A DNA stretch of 6,120 bases from Acidobacteriaceae bacterium (GCA_030042915.1 JASHYS010000345.1:1-6120); one strand, 5' to 3'. Numbered from the stretch's first letter, positions 1 through 6,120 are shown. Numbers and translations: made by a program. Notes: generated by a model from the sequence alone, not told the origin.

Positions 1-1
1 C

Positions 2-100
2 TGGGGCCTGCCGTTCTTCTTCGGAACGAACGTCTTCGTCTCGATCGACGGCCAGAAGGTGCCGAGCGGTGCGCCCGCCGCGCCCTGGTGGGCTTATTGA
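2..100 (+). CDS. C-terminal end of a DUF3443-like protein (5' end outside window)
   Basis: This is an open frame from the left edge to a TGA at 98-100, giving the last 32 residues of a protein. It begins [17 protein letters not shown] and ends APWWAY. The W/F-G-L-P-F-F-[FY]-G-x-x-V-[FY] block followed by a short Gly/Pro-rich stretch and a terminal aromatic-Ala-Tyr resembles the C-terminus of DUF3443 family proteins. These are extracytoplasmic proteins of unknown function found in Acidobacteria and Burkholderia-type bacteria. The identification is from memory of the family pattern and rests on only 32 residues. The gene runs opposite to the chemotaxis operon, and its last 7 bases overlap the end of the truncated cheB frame. 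It has no evident functional link to chemotaxis. No terminator hairpin follows the stop. Confidence 0.6.
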   Translation, partial: WGLPFFFGTNVFVSIDGQKVPSGAPAAPWWAY

Positions 101-828
101 GCGGCGGGCTGTCGACTCCGTTTTGCGCTCCGGGCGGTATCGTTGCTTTCCGCTTCTTTGACCGACACGGCGCAGAGCCCGTCAAGCCGGTTGGCAAATG
201 CGCGCGTAAAAAGCTCAGGCATATGTTGGACAATCACGATTCCGGGCGAATCGGCCGGCAACGCTTCGAGGAGGGTTTTCAGCGCCTCGGTTCCACCCGT
301 GGATGCTCCCACGACGACGACTTTCTCAGTGGTTTCGACCATGGCGTGCGTGGCGGGCGAGAGAACGGCGTCGGCTGTCAACTTGGGTTCGACGGTGTGC
401 ATGGGCCCGAGCGGCCGCAGGCGGGCTGAGGCCGCGGCTTTGACTGCCTGGCAGAGGATGACCTGGGAATCCTCAAGAAACTGCCTGGTGCCCAGTTTGG
501 GCTTGGTAATAATATCGACGGCCCCACATTCGAGCGCTTTCAACCCGCTCAATGTGCCTTCTTCGGCGAGGCTGGAACAGATGACGACAGGAATCGGATG
601 CTGAGCCATGATCTTTTTGAGGAAGGTAAGCCCATCCATGCGCGGCATCTCGATATCGAGAGTGATAACGTCGGGGACGCATTCGCGAATGCGTTCGGCC
701 GCGGCGAAAGGATCGCCGGCGGTGCCGATGACCTCGATTTCGGGATCGGAAGAGAGTACTTCCTTGAGGGTTTGGCGGACGACGGCAGAGTCGTCCACGA
801 TCAGCACCCGGGTTTTGTACGGTTCCAC
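94..828 (-). CDS. cheB: CheB receptor methylesterase/deamidase response regulator, C-terminally truncated
   Basis: CheB is a two-domain response regulator that, once phosphorylated by CheA, removes methyl groups from receptor glutamates. Here 244 residues are read from a GTG at 826-828, against about 350 in the family. The start is set by AGGAG at 836-840 with a 7-nt spacer; an upstream in-frame start would run into cheD. Residues 5-125 are a receiver domain: acidic pair D12-D13, phosphoacceptor D58 in [12 protein letters not shown]85, and K109 in ITKP. A linker (about 130-168) leads into the esterase domain, with catalytic S176 in GASTGG and H202 in VQHMP. After KEAESNDT (224-231) homology stops, and a foreign Arg/Ala-rich tail runs to TAA. 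The third catalytic residue, the Asp in the usual MTGMGDDG motif, is absent along with about 110 residues. The receiver may still accept phosphate, but esterase activity is unlikely. It could be a pseudogene, a real truncation or an assembly artefact. Confidence 0.9.
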   Translation of the reverse strand: MEPYKTRVLIVDDSAVVRQTLKEVLSSDPEIEVIGTAGDPFAAAERIRECVPDVITLDIEMPRMDGLTFLKKIMAQHPIPVVICSSLAEEGTLSGLKALECGAVDIITKPKLGTRQFLEDSQVILCQAVKAAASARLRPLGPMHTVEPKLTADAVLSPATHAMVETTEKVVVVGASTGGTEALKTLLEALPADSPGIVIVQHMPELFTRAFANRLDGLCAVSVKEAESNDTARSAKRSRQPAAQ

Positions 829-835
829 CTCAGTT

Positions 836-840
836 CTCCT
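836..840 (-). promoter_or_regulatory. Ribosome binding site of cheB
   Basis: AGGAG on the minus strand lies 7 nt before the GTG start at 826-828. It overlaps the TAG stop of cheD (839-841), so cheB translation is probably coupled to the end of cheD. This site fixes the cheB start at GTG and excludes the longer in-frame reading that would begin at position 996 inside cheD. Confidence 0.8.
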
Positions 841-1387
841 ATCGGCTTGGATCGGGCCGGCGAGCAATCTGGAATGACTTGCGCGGCTTTTGATGGGGAC
901 CGGTATCGAGGCGCCGCAGGAATACATCGCCGGTGCAACTGTCGAAGCTGATGTGCATGCCTGCGTCGCCGCCGACGCAGGAAGCAGCCAGGGCAAAACC
1001 CTCTTCGGCCAGCACGCGGATGGCAGCCTGGGAGTTCAGCTTGCCGACCGAGGGCCGCGCACCAGCGACGATGGGAAGAACATCGTTGCCGCCAAAAAGC
1101 TTGACCACGGCTTCGGCGCGTGCCGCGCCGCGCGCATCGAGTCGGCGCGCCATGTCGCGAATAGCGAAATCGACGTAACGCCGCCCGGAGTGCACGCTGA
1201 TTCCCGCCAGCTTAGCTTGAGGGCATTGAGGCAGCATGGGATGGCAGAGTGCGGCGATGCCAAGGCGCGGGACCAGGAAGGTAACTCCGACACAGGAGCC
1301 AAGCACGGTGCGTAGAACGGCCGGCTGCGAGACCAGATGCGATTCGCCGGGCTGCACGTAGATCTCCTGGATCTCAGGCTCGGGCAT
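839..1387 (-). CDS. cheD: CheD chemoreceptor glutamine deamidase
   Basis: CheD converts specific receptor glutamines to glutamates, creating methylation sites for CheR; in some bacteria it also binds CheC. The frame encodes 182 residues, slightly longer than a typical CheD of about 160. Residues 6-17 match the usual EIYVQPGE start. The catalytic Cys is C32 in TVLGSCVGV and the catalytic His is H49 in LCHPMLP, 17 residues later, the same spacing as C27/H44 of Thermotoga CheD. T27 is close to the third catalytic position. The fold continues through KLFGG, a VGKLN block and the family's closing [20 protein letters not shown]. The last 25 or so residues are a basic tail with no homology that I recognise. 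The ATG at 1385-1387 lies inside the 3' end of cheR (14-bp overlap) behind a full AGGAGG. cheB follows after 10 bp. All key residues are present, so the enzyme should be active. Confidence 0.93.
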   Translation of the reverse strand: MPEPEIQEIYVQPGESHLVSQPAVLRTVLGSCVGVTFLVPRLGIAALCHPMLPQCPQAKLAGISVHSGRRYVDFAIRDMARRLDARGAARAEAVVKLFGGNDVLPIVAGARPSVGKLNSQAAIRVLAEEGFALAASCVGGDAGMHISFDSCTGDVFLRRLDTGPHQKPRKSFQIARRPDPSR

Positions 1388-2225
1388 CGAGCCTCCTGTA
1401 GAGGGCCGGGGCCACCTGGAAAACGGGCAGATTGAGTTCGTGGAGGGTCTCTGCATGTCCCATGAACAGATAACCGCTCGGCAGGAGGCGGCCAGTAATC
1501 TTCTGGAGAATGCTTTGTTGCGTGGGCCGGTCGAAATAGATGATCACGTTGCGGCAGAAGACGGCATCGAATTTTTCCGAAATTCGGTAATTGGAATCCA
1601 TGAAGTTGAGGCGCCGAAACTCGACCAGCCGGCGCAACTCCGGCACAACGCGCACGCGCTTAGAGCCCGCCTCGCGCCCGCGCATGAAGTACTTCACTTT
1701 GAGCGGCTGCGGCACCGGCCGTACCACGTCGGTGGAGTAGATTCCGAGCGCAGCCTTTTTGAGTACGGAGGTTGAGATATCGGTGGCGAGGATGGTGAAG
1801 GAGAAGCCGGAATGGCTCAACCCGAATTCGCTCAGGACCATTGCGAGCGTGTAAGGTTCCTCGCCGGTTGAGCAGGCCGCGCTCCAGACAAGGAAGGGCC
1901 TTCGGCCGCCGTTGATTTGCATGTGCGCGGGGAGCACCTTCGCGTTCAGGAACTCGAAGTGGCGGGGCTCGCGAAAGAAATCAGTCTTGTTGGTGGTGAC
2001 GGCATCGATGAGGGGGATCAATTCTTCTTGAAGGCCAGCGGCCGAGAAGAGATAGTCGCAATACTCGCCATAGGAGAGAATCGCGAGTTCTTTCAATCTG
2101 CGCCGGATCCGTCCCTCGAGCATCGTCTTCCGTTCGGAGCCGAGATTGATCCCAGACTCGTCATAGACGAGCCTGCGGAGACGGGAATAGTCGCGGGACG
2201 AGATGAAATCTTCGCCGTTGTGCAT
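1374..2225 (-). CDS. cheR: CheR chemoreceptor glutamate methyltransferase
   Basis: CheR uses S-adenosylmethionine to methylate glutamates in the receptor signalling domain, the 'writer' half of adaptation. The 283-residue length is normal. Residues 7-70 form the N-terminal helical domain (FISSRDYSRLRRLVYDESGI). TTNKTDFFREPRHF (77-90) carries the conserved catalytic-region Arg, R85. SAM-binding motif I is WSAACSTGEEPYTLAM (114-129), D149 in ILATDIS should bind the cofactor, and FDAVFCRNVIIYFD (219-232) is the late methyltransferase motif. The beta-subdomain between F180-MRG and PEL (195-197) appears to have the same length as in E. coli CheR, whose beta-subdomain binds receptor pentapeptides; this is from memory. 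The ATG at 2223-2225 is the first possible start after an in-frame TAA that coincides with the cheW stop, and no Shine-Dalgarno lies immediately before it. Instead AAAGGAG sits 31 nt upstream with a perfect hairpin in between. The 3' end overlaps cheD. Confidence 0.96.
   Translation of the reverse strand: MHNGEDFISSRDYSRLRRLVYDESGINLGSERKTMLEGRIRRRLKELAILSYGEYCDYLFSAAGLQEELIPLIDAVTTNKTDFFREPRHFEFLNAKVLPAHMQINGGRRPFLVWSAACSTGEEPYTLAMVLSEFGLSHSGFSFTILATDISTSVLKKAALGIYSTDVVRPVPQPLKVKYFMRGREAGSKRVRVVPELRRLVEFRRLNFMDSNYRISEKFDAVFCRNVIIYFDRPTQQSILQKITGRLLPSGYLFMGHAETLHELNLPVFQVAPALYRRLDARA
1392..1397 (-). promoter_or_regulatory. Ribosome binding site of cheD, inside cheR
   Basis: A full AGGAGG lies on the minus strand, only 4 nt before the cheD ATG (1385-1387) and within the last codons of cheR. 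It selects this ATG over an in-frame start further upstream at 1456. The strong site and the overlap suggest reinitiation or coupling with cheR. The 4-nt spacer is shorter than the common 5-9 nt. Confidence 0.8.
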
Positions 2226-2263
2226 GGCGGAAGATGGGGCAGGTTGCCCTGCCCCACTCCTTT
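2226..2263 (-). promoter_or_regulatory. Structured cheR leader: Shine-Dalgarno, hairpin, then start codon
   Basis: On the minus strand AAAGGAG (2263-2257) begins one base after the cheW TAA. It is followed directly by a perfect hairpin: TGGGGCAGG (2256-2248), loop GCAA (2247-2244), CCTGCCCCA (2243-2235). Nine more bases (2234-2226) lead to the cheR ATG. The linear spacing from Shine-Dalgarno to ATG is 31 nt, too long for efficient initiation. With the 22-nt hairpin folded it becomes 9 nt, close to optimal. GCAA is a GNRA tetraloop, which stabilises RNA hairpins, and it has this form only on the transcribed strand. Only a weak pyrimidine run (TCTT) follows, so an intrinsic terminator is unlikely. 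The fold is read from the sequence; the role in initiation is inference. Confidence 0.65.
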
Positions 2264-2264
2264 C

Positions 2265-2777
2265 TTATGCGGCTGCTTCAACCAGTGATTTGCCGGCTTC
2301 CTGGGCGCGGACAGCGGCCAGCTCTTCGGCTGAGAAGACGCGATCGATGTCGAGAATCATGATGAATTGCGTGTCGCGCTTGCCCATGCCGCGGATAAAG
2401 TCAGTGCGGATGTGGGCGCCGATGCGCGGCGCGGGCTCAATCTGCTCGGGCTCGAGATCGATCACCTCTTCGACCGAATCGGCCAAAGCGCCGATGACAA
2501 TCGATTCCGAATCGAGCAGAACCTCGACGACGACGATGCAGGTGTTGCGTGTTTTTTCGGTCTTCGACATGCCGAAGCAGAGCCGGAAGTCGACCACCGG
2601 AACCACGCTGCCGCGCAGGTTGATGACGCCGGCCATGAACTCCGGCATGCGCGGGATAGAGGTAATGGGGGTGAGATCGAGGACTTCTCTCACCTTGGCT
2701 ACGTCGGTGGCGAAAACCTCGTTGCCGAGCTTGAAGGTGAGGTACTGCCGCGTCTCCGTGATTTCGCTAACGCTCAT
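2265..2777 (-). CDS. cheW: CheW coupling protein
   Basis: CheW is the cytoplasmic SH3-like adaptor that links receptors to the P5 domain of CheA in signalling arrays. The 170-residue frame is of normal length and is a single CheW domain (about 10-150). Family landmarks are QYLTFKLGNEVFATDV (11-26), E31 in VREVL, and GVINLRGSVVPVVDFR (50-65) with R55. E31 and R55 are spaced exactly like the conserved E38 and R62 of E. coli CheW. GALADSVEEVIDL and a C-terminal FIMILDIDRVF complete the fold. The ATG at 2775-2777 is chosen because AAAGGAG (2785-2791) lies 7 nt upstream and the protein then starts just before the conserved first strand; an in-frame extension to 2843 adds only non-conserved Arg-rich sequence. 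It lies 68 bp after mcp and 39 bp before cheR. Confidence 0.95.
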   Translation of the reverse strand: MSVSEITETRQYLTFKLGNEVFATDVAKVREVLDLTPITSIPRMPEFMAGVINLRGSVVPVVDFRLCFGMSKTEKTRNTCIVVVEVLLDSESIVIGALADSVEEVIDLEPEQIEPAPRIGAHIRTDFIRGMGKRDTQFIMILDIDRVFSAEELAAVRAQEAGKSLVEAAA

Positions 2778-2784
2778 ATGGGAA

Positions 2785-2791
2785 CTCCTTT
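2785..2791 (-). promoter_or_regulatory. Ribosome binding site of cheW
   Basis: AAAGGAG lies on the minus strand with a 7-nt spacer to the cheW ATG at 2775-2777. It fixes the cheW start and rules out the longer frame from 2843. The same heptamer precedes cheR, where it is 31 nt from the start codon. Confidence 0.8.
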
Positions 2792-2807
2792 CGAATCGTG
2801 GAAGATC

Positions 2808-2839
2808 GGCGCGGAGCGCGATGGCTCGAGCTCCGCACC
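2808..2839 (-). other. Strong hairpin in the mcp-cheW gap
   Basis: Starting 6 nt after the mcp stop codon, the minus strand reads GGTGCGGAGC (2839-2830), a 12-nt loop, then GCTCCGCGCC (2817-2808). The arms form 10 pairs with one G-U wobble. Inside the loop CGA and TCG can add three pairs past a single U/C mismatch, closing on GCCA. No T-run follows (GATCTTCC), so it does not look like an intrinsic terminator. A plausible role is to protect the 3' end of the mcp part of the message from exonucleases, or to set an RNA processing boundary. That role is inferred. Confidence 0.6.
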
Positions 2840-2845
2840 TCACGG

Positions 2846-5095
2846 TCAGTAACGCTCAAACTCAGCGTCTTTTTCGTCGTGCTTGTCGTTGAGGCGCAGG
2901 TTGACCCCGGCTTTCGGTGCCGGTTTGGCGGCGCCTGCCGGCCCGTGGCCGTTGGGTTTCGCGGCTTTGGCTGGAGCGGCCTGGGCCGGTTTGGCGGCTC
3001 GGGTTGCCCCCATCCGCCGCCCGCGTGCGTCCTCCTCATCGCCGGTTTGGAAGAAGGCGAGCGCGCTGACGAGTTGTTCGGATTGGCCGGTGAGCTCCTC
3101 GGTGGTCGAGGCCATCTCTTCAGAGGCAGAGGCGTTCTGCTGGATCACCTGTTCCAGCTGCTGCAACGCCTTGTTGATCTGCTCGGCGCCGCTATCCTGC
3201 TCCTTGCTGGCGGCAGTGATCTCCTGCACCAGCTCGGCCGTGCGCTGGATGTCGGGCACCAGCTTCTCCAGCATCTCTCCGGATTTCTCGCTTACCTTGA
3301 GGGTGGTCGAGGAGAGCTGGTTGATCTCGCCGGCCGCTTTCTGGCTGCGCTCGGCCAGCTTGCGCACCTCGGCCGCCACCACGGCAAACCCCTTGCCGTG
3401 CTCGCCGGCGCGCGCCGCTTCAATAGCTGCATTCAACGCCAGCAGGTTGGTCTGGCGGGCAATCTCCTCGATGATGGAGATCTTGTTGGCGATCTCCTTC
3501 ATCGCGTTGACTGCCTCGAGCACGCTCTTGCCGCTTTCCTGCGCATCCTTGGCCGACTTGTTGGCGATCTTGTCGGTCTGCTGGGCGTTGTCGGCATTCT
3601 GCTTGATGTTGGAGACCATCTCTTCCATCGACGACGAAGCTTCTTCAGCCGCCGCAGCCTGCGCGCTGGCTCCCTTGGAGACCTGGACGGAAGCCGTGGA
3701 GATGGATTGGCTGGCCGCCGCGACTTCGCCGGCAATGGAGCGGATATCGGAGACAGTGCGGGTAAGGCCGCCGACCATGGCTGACAGCGCCTGCATCAGC
3801 TTGTCCTGCGCAGAACGGTCGTGGAGCGCGACGGTGAGATTGCCGTTGGCGATCTCCTCGGCTGCCGACGTGATGTCGTTCATGGCCACAATCAGCGTGT
3901 TCAGGTTGTTCTTGATGACGTTGAAGTCGCCGTTGTAGGCGTCGGCAATCTCGGGCGGGATTTCGCCTTTCGAGATCAGATCGACATAGCGGGCCGAGAC
4001 CTGCAGCGGAGCAATTACGGCGTCGAGGATGTCGTTGACGCCACGGACGATCGCGGCGAACGCGCCCTGGAATTGGCTGTCGTTGCCGCGCGTCGAAAGC
4101 TGGCCCTGACGCCCGGCTTCGGCAAGCCGCCCCAGCTCGCGGTTCAGGTTCTGCAGCACAACGCCCACGTTGTTGACGGCCACCTTCATCTTCTCGTGGT
4201 CGCCCTTGTAGGTTTGCGCGATGAGCTCGTCGATCTTGCCGGCGGAGATCTGCGCCAGGATGCGGTTGCCCTCGCCGATAGGCAGCAGAATGGCATCCAG
4301 CATGTCGTTCACGCCGCGCACGATCTCGGCAAAGGCGCCGCGGAATTCGTCGGGCTTGCCGCGCTCGGAAAGCTGCCCGGCGTGAGAGGCTGCGATCAGG
4401 CGCCCCGGCTCTTTCTGCAGCCCTTGCAGAACGATGCCGGCATTGTTGACGGCCACCTTCATCTTCTCGTGGTCGCCCTTGTAGGTTTGCGTGATCAACT
4501 CGTCGATCTTGCCGGCGGAGATCTGCGCCAGGATGCGGTTGCCCTCGCCGATAGGCAGCAGGATCGCATCGAGCATGGCGTTCACGCCGCGCACAATTTC
4601 GGCAAAGGCGCCCTGGAACTGATCGGGTTTTCCGCGTTCGGAGAGGAGGCCCTCGCGCGATGCCTCGATGAGCCGCGCCAGCTCTTTCTGCAGCCCTTGC
4701 AGAACGATGCCGACATTGTTGACGGCCACCTTCATCTTCTCGTGGTCGCCCTTGTAGGTCTGCGCGATGAGCTCGTCGATCTTGCCGGCGGAGATCTGCG
4801 CCAGGATGCGGTTGCCCTCGCCGATAGGCAGCAGGATCGCATCGAGCATCTCGTTCACGCCCTGGATCAGCTCCCGATGCATGCCGTTGAAGAGCGTTGC
4901 TTTGCCGCGCTCGCTCAAACGGCCTTCCTTGGAGGCATCGACCAGACGCATGATCTCGTCGAGCACCAGCGTCAGTTCGTCGTCATGCGTTCTTCTGCCG
5001 GCTCGTTCGCGGCCTGCCTCGCCGTGCCCGCTCTCGCCGTTTCCATTGCCGGCGCCATGTGTGCGCCGCTCATCACTTACTGCTGCTGTTCCCAT
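2846..5095 (-). CDS. Soluble methyl-accepting chemotaxis protein with tandem HAMP-like repeats
   Basis: This 749-residue receptor should regulate CheA kinase through CheW. The N-terminus (1-38) is Gly/Arg/Glu-rich and disordered-looking. No hydrophobic stretch is long enough to span a membrane, so the protein is predicted cytoplasmic. Residues 50-413 are four tandem 91-residue units, each pairing a [L/S]-S-x-R-G HAMP-like half with a second HAMP-like half; units 1-3 share [20 protein letters not shown] almost unchanged. [16 protein letters not shown] (413-428) looks like a further HAMP. The MCP signalling hairpin spans about 450-685, with its tip at [20 protein letters not shown] (544-563). 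Methylation-type motifs are centred on E484-E485, E632-Q633 and E659-E660. An Ala/Pro/Lys linker (691-735) ends in EFERY. No PAS, Cache or haem domain is seen, so the input is unknown. The ATG follows GGGAGG (5101-5106) with a 5-nt spacer. The 114-bp gap to cheA shows no convincing promoter or terminator. Confidence 0.95.
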   Translation of the reverse strand: MGTAAVSDERRTHGAGNGNGESGHGEAGRERAGRRTHDDELTLVLDEIMRLVDASKEGRLSERGKATLFNGMHRELIQGVNEMLDAILLPIGEGNRILAQISAGKIDELIAQTYKGDHEKMKVAVNNVGIVLQGLQKELARLIEASREGLLSERGKPDQFQGAFAEIVRGVNAMLDAILLPIGEGNRILAQISAGKIDELITQTYKGDHEKMKVAVNNAGIVLQGLQKEPGRLIAASHAGQLSERGKPDEFRGAFAEIVRGVNDMLDAILLPIGEGNRILAQISAGKIDELIAQTYKGDHEKMKVAVNNVGVVLQNLNRELGRLAEAGRQGQLSTRGNDSQFQGAFAAIVRGVNDILDAVIAPLQVSARYVDLISKGEIPPEIADAYNGDFNVIKNNLNTLIVAMNDITSAAEEIANGNLTVALHDRSAQDKLMQALSAMVGGLTRTVSDIRSIAGEVAAASQSISTASVQVSKGASAQAAAAEEASSSMEEMVSNIKQNADNAQQTDKIANKSAKDAQESGKSVLEAVNAMKEIANKISIIEEIARQTNLLALNAAIEAARAGEHGKGFAVVAAEVRKLAERSQKAAGEINQLSSTTLKVSEKSGEMLEKLVPDIQRTAELVQEITAASKEQDSGAEQINKALQQLEQVIQQNASASEEMASTTEELTGQSEQLVSALAFFQTGDEEDARGRRMGATRAAKPAQAAPAKAAKPNGHGPAGAAKPAPKAGVNLRLNDKHDEKDAEFERY
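3857..4948 (-). repeat. Four tandem 273-bp coding repeats in mcp (three near-identical)
   Basis: The HAMP-like region repeats with an exact 273-bp (91-codon) period: units at 4676-4948, 4403-4675, 4130-4402 and 3857-4129. A 135-bp core in the first three (4715-4849, 4442-4576, 4169-4303) differs by only about 4 to 7 bases between pairs by hand count. It includes runs of 44 and about 60 bases shared by all three, including synonymous positions. The fourth unit keeps the period and protein pattern but has diverged strongly. This points to recent duplication or gene conversion of the first three. There are no spacers and the frame is kept, so it is a protein repeat. Confidence 0.9.
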
Positions 5096-5209
5096 CGTTT
5101 CCTCCCTTTTGGGGTGTTTTTTTCTGCTCGATCCGTGATTTCCCGCTTTCCCACGAAGGGATCAGCCGTTCCGCGATTGGAGGAGCATGAAAAATTCCGG
5201 TTCATTTGC

Positions 5210-6120
5210 CTACACACTCGCGCCGGCACTCGGTCCAGCGCTGCCGATGCCCGCGAGGGCCTTGAAGTTCACAGTGTTTCCCGCCGAGTCGCGGCGGCCC
5301 GGCGAGTTGCGGTCTACTCTGCTGTGCGCATCCGCGCGTACCGCATCCTGAATCAATCGTTCCGGGTCGAGAATCAGCGCCACCGTTCCGTTGCCCAGAA
5401 TGGTGGCGCCAGAGACAATCTGCACATCCTTGTAAAACCGCCCCAGACTCTTGATCACGGTCTGACAGTTTCCCAGAACCTGATCCACAACAAATCCGAA
5501 GCGGCCTTCGCCGGTTTCGACCAGCATGATCTGCTCGATGGGGGGCGGGGTGGACCGCATGCGAAAGTGCTCGCGCAGGCGGATATAGGGGACCAGCTCG
5601 CCGCGCACGTTGGCCAGGTGCTTGCCATTGGCGCGGGCAATGTCGTCGCGCGTCAGCTCGATGCACTCCAGGGTGCTGGCCAGGGGCAGCACGAAGCAGG
5701 CCTCGCCCACGGCGACGAGCAGCCCGTCGATGATGGCCATGGTCAGTGGCAATCGCAGGGTGACACTGGTTCCCAGGCCCGGCTTGCTCTGGACGTCGAC
5801 GGCGCCGCGGAGGCTGTCGACGCGCCGCCTGACCACGTCCATACCTACGCCGCGTCCGGAGACGTCGGTCACCTCGCGGGCCGTGGAAAATCCCGGCTCG
5901 AAGATGAGAGCGAAGACCTGGCTCTCGGTCAGTTGTGCATCGGCCGCGACCAGTCCCCGCTCGATGGCGCGGCGACGCACGGCGTCGGAATCGATGCCGC
6001 GGCCGTCGTCGGCAACGGTAACCAGCACGCTGGCCCCGGAGTGCCGCGCCGAAAGATGAATGGTAGCGGTGGGTGACTTGCCGCATGCAGCGCGCACATC
6101 GGCCGGCTCGATGCCGTGGT
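5210..6120 (-). CDS. cheA: CheA histidine kinase, C-terminal part (5' end outside window)
   Basis: CheA is the cytoplasmic kinase of chemotaxis arrays; it autophosphorylates a His in its P1 domain and passes phosphate to CheY and CheB. Only the last 302 residues are present, cut by the right edge. The fragment opens with HGIE, the end of the N box of the HATPase (P4) domain. The G1 box follows as DDGRGID (37-43), the F box as IFEPGFST (72-79), the G2 box as VSGRGVGMD (86-94) and the G3 region as GLGTSVTLRLPLTMAI (114-129). All the ATP-binding motifs in this part are intact. Residues about 130-265 are the CheW-like P5 regulatory domain (GLLVAVGEACFVLPLAS; FVVDQVLG). The tail (about 275-302) is a non-conserved Gly/Ala/Ser-rich extension ending in TAG at 5210-5212. 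The phosphorylated His, P2 and the dimerisation domain lie beyond the window. It is the first gene visible in the operon, and mcp begins 114 bp later. Confidence 0.96.
   Translation of the reverse strand, partial: HGIEPADVRAACGKSPTATIHLSARHSGASVLVTVADDGRGIDSDAVRRRAIERGLVAADAQLTESQVFALIFEPGFSTAREVTDVSGRGVGMDVVRRRVDSLRGAVDVQSKPGLGTSVTLRLPLTMAIIDGLLVAVGEACFVLPLASTLECIELTRDDIARANGKHLANVRGELVPYIRLREHFRMRSTPPPIEQIMLVETGEGRFGFVVDQVLGNCQTVIKSLGRFYKDVQIVSGATILGNGTVALILDPERLIQDAVRADAHSRVDRNSPGRRDSAGNTVNFKALAGIGSAGPSAGASV

Noticed and set aside
1..145. Simple frameshift as the cause of the short CheB
   Set aside because: The other two minus-strand frames beyond residue 231 do not resume CheB sequence, and the opposite strand carries a DUF3443-like C-terminus there instead, so sequence was replaced.
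829..996. Upstream extension of the cheB reading frame to position 996
   Set aside because: It would lie inside cheD and encode non-conserved sequence. AGGAG at 836-840 with GTG at 826-828 gives the normal CheB start.
2235..2256. The cheW-cheR hairpin as a Rho-independent terminator
   Set aside because: Only TCTTCC follows on the transcribed strand, with no T-run, and the cheR start codon is 9 nt away.
2798..3938. Long plus-strand frames opposite the MCP signalling domain
   Set aside because: These Leu/Gly/Arg- or Ala/Ser-rich translations are shadows of the conserved minus-strand MCP hairpin, with no motif of their own.
4130..4948. Regular repeats as a possible CRISPR array
   Set aside because: The period is 273 bp, the frame stays open throughout, and the units encode HAMP-like protein sequence with no spacer pattern.
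5096..5209. Promoter or terminator in the cheA-mcp gap
   Set aside because: There are only short weak inverted repeats, an A-rich stretch on the minus strand and the mcp Shine-Dalgarno. I see no convincing -35/-10, sigma-28 or sigma-54 pattern and no stem followed by a T-run.
3821..6076. A 751-codon open frame on the plus strand opposite mcp and cheA
   Set aside because: It lies antisense to clearly recognisable MCP and CheA sequence. Its repeated segments simply mirror the 273-bp mcp repeats, and it shows no family features. GC-rich codon bias opens such frames.
5202..6086. A 294-codon Arg-rich minus-strand frame overlapping cheA
   Set aside because: It is out of frame with the HATPase and CheW-like domains and reads as low-complexity Arg-rich sequence, so it is a shadow of cheA.

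Overview
The window carries the 3' part of a chemotaxis operon, read entirely on the minus strand. In transcription order (right to left) it holds cheA (C-terminal part, cut by the right edge), a soluble methyl-accepting receptor gene (mcp), cheW, cheR, cheD and a 3'-truncated cheB. The left edge holds the last 32 codons of an unrelated plus-strand gene that resembles DUF3443 proteins and runs head-on into cheB. The sequence is GC-rich. The DUF3443-like tail next to a cheA-mcp-cheW-cheR-cheD-cheB cluster suggests an acidobacterium or a similar high-GC soil bacterium. This assignment is an inference from gene content only.

Layout: 2-100 (+) DUF3443-like tail; 94-828 (-) cheB, missing its last third; 839-1387 (-) cheD; 1374-2225 (-) cheR, overlapping cheD by 14 bp; 2265-2777 (-) cheW; 2846-5095 (-) mcp; 5210-6120 (-) cheA, partial. 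The genes are tightly packed and most start codons have a clear Shine-Dalgarno sequence. The only gaps are 114 bp (cheA-mcp), 68 bp (mcp-cheW, with a strong hairpin), 39 bp (cheW-cheR, with a perfect GNRA-loop hairpin between Shine-Dalgarno and AUG) and 10 bp (cheD-cheB). No convincing promoter or intrinsic terminator was found, so the promoter is probably upstream of cheA, outside the window.

How the parts work together: the receptor has no membrane segment and no recognisable ligand-binding domain. It has four 91-residue HAMP-like tandem units feeding an ordinary MCP signalling hairpin. It would control the CheA kinase through CheW. CheR methylates receptor glutamates, CheD deamidates receptor glutamines, and CheB normally removes methyl groups. 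The receptor ends in EFERY after a flexible Ala/Pro/Lys linker, which fits a CheR tether.

Points of most interest: the hairpin that would bring the distant cheR Shine-Dalgarno to normal spacing; the near-identical 273-bp repeats in mcp; the truncation of CheB before its catalytic Asp at a junction with an unrelated gene (deletion or assembly chimera); and the EFERY receptor tail. I see no sign of a wholly new system: this is a recognisable chemosensory cluster with several unusual details.
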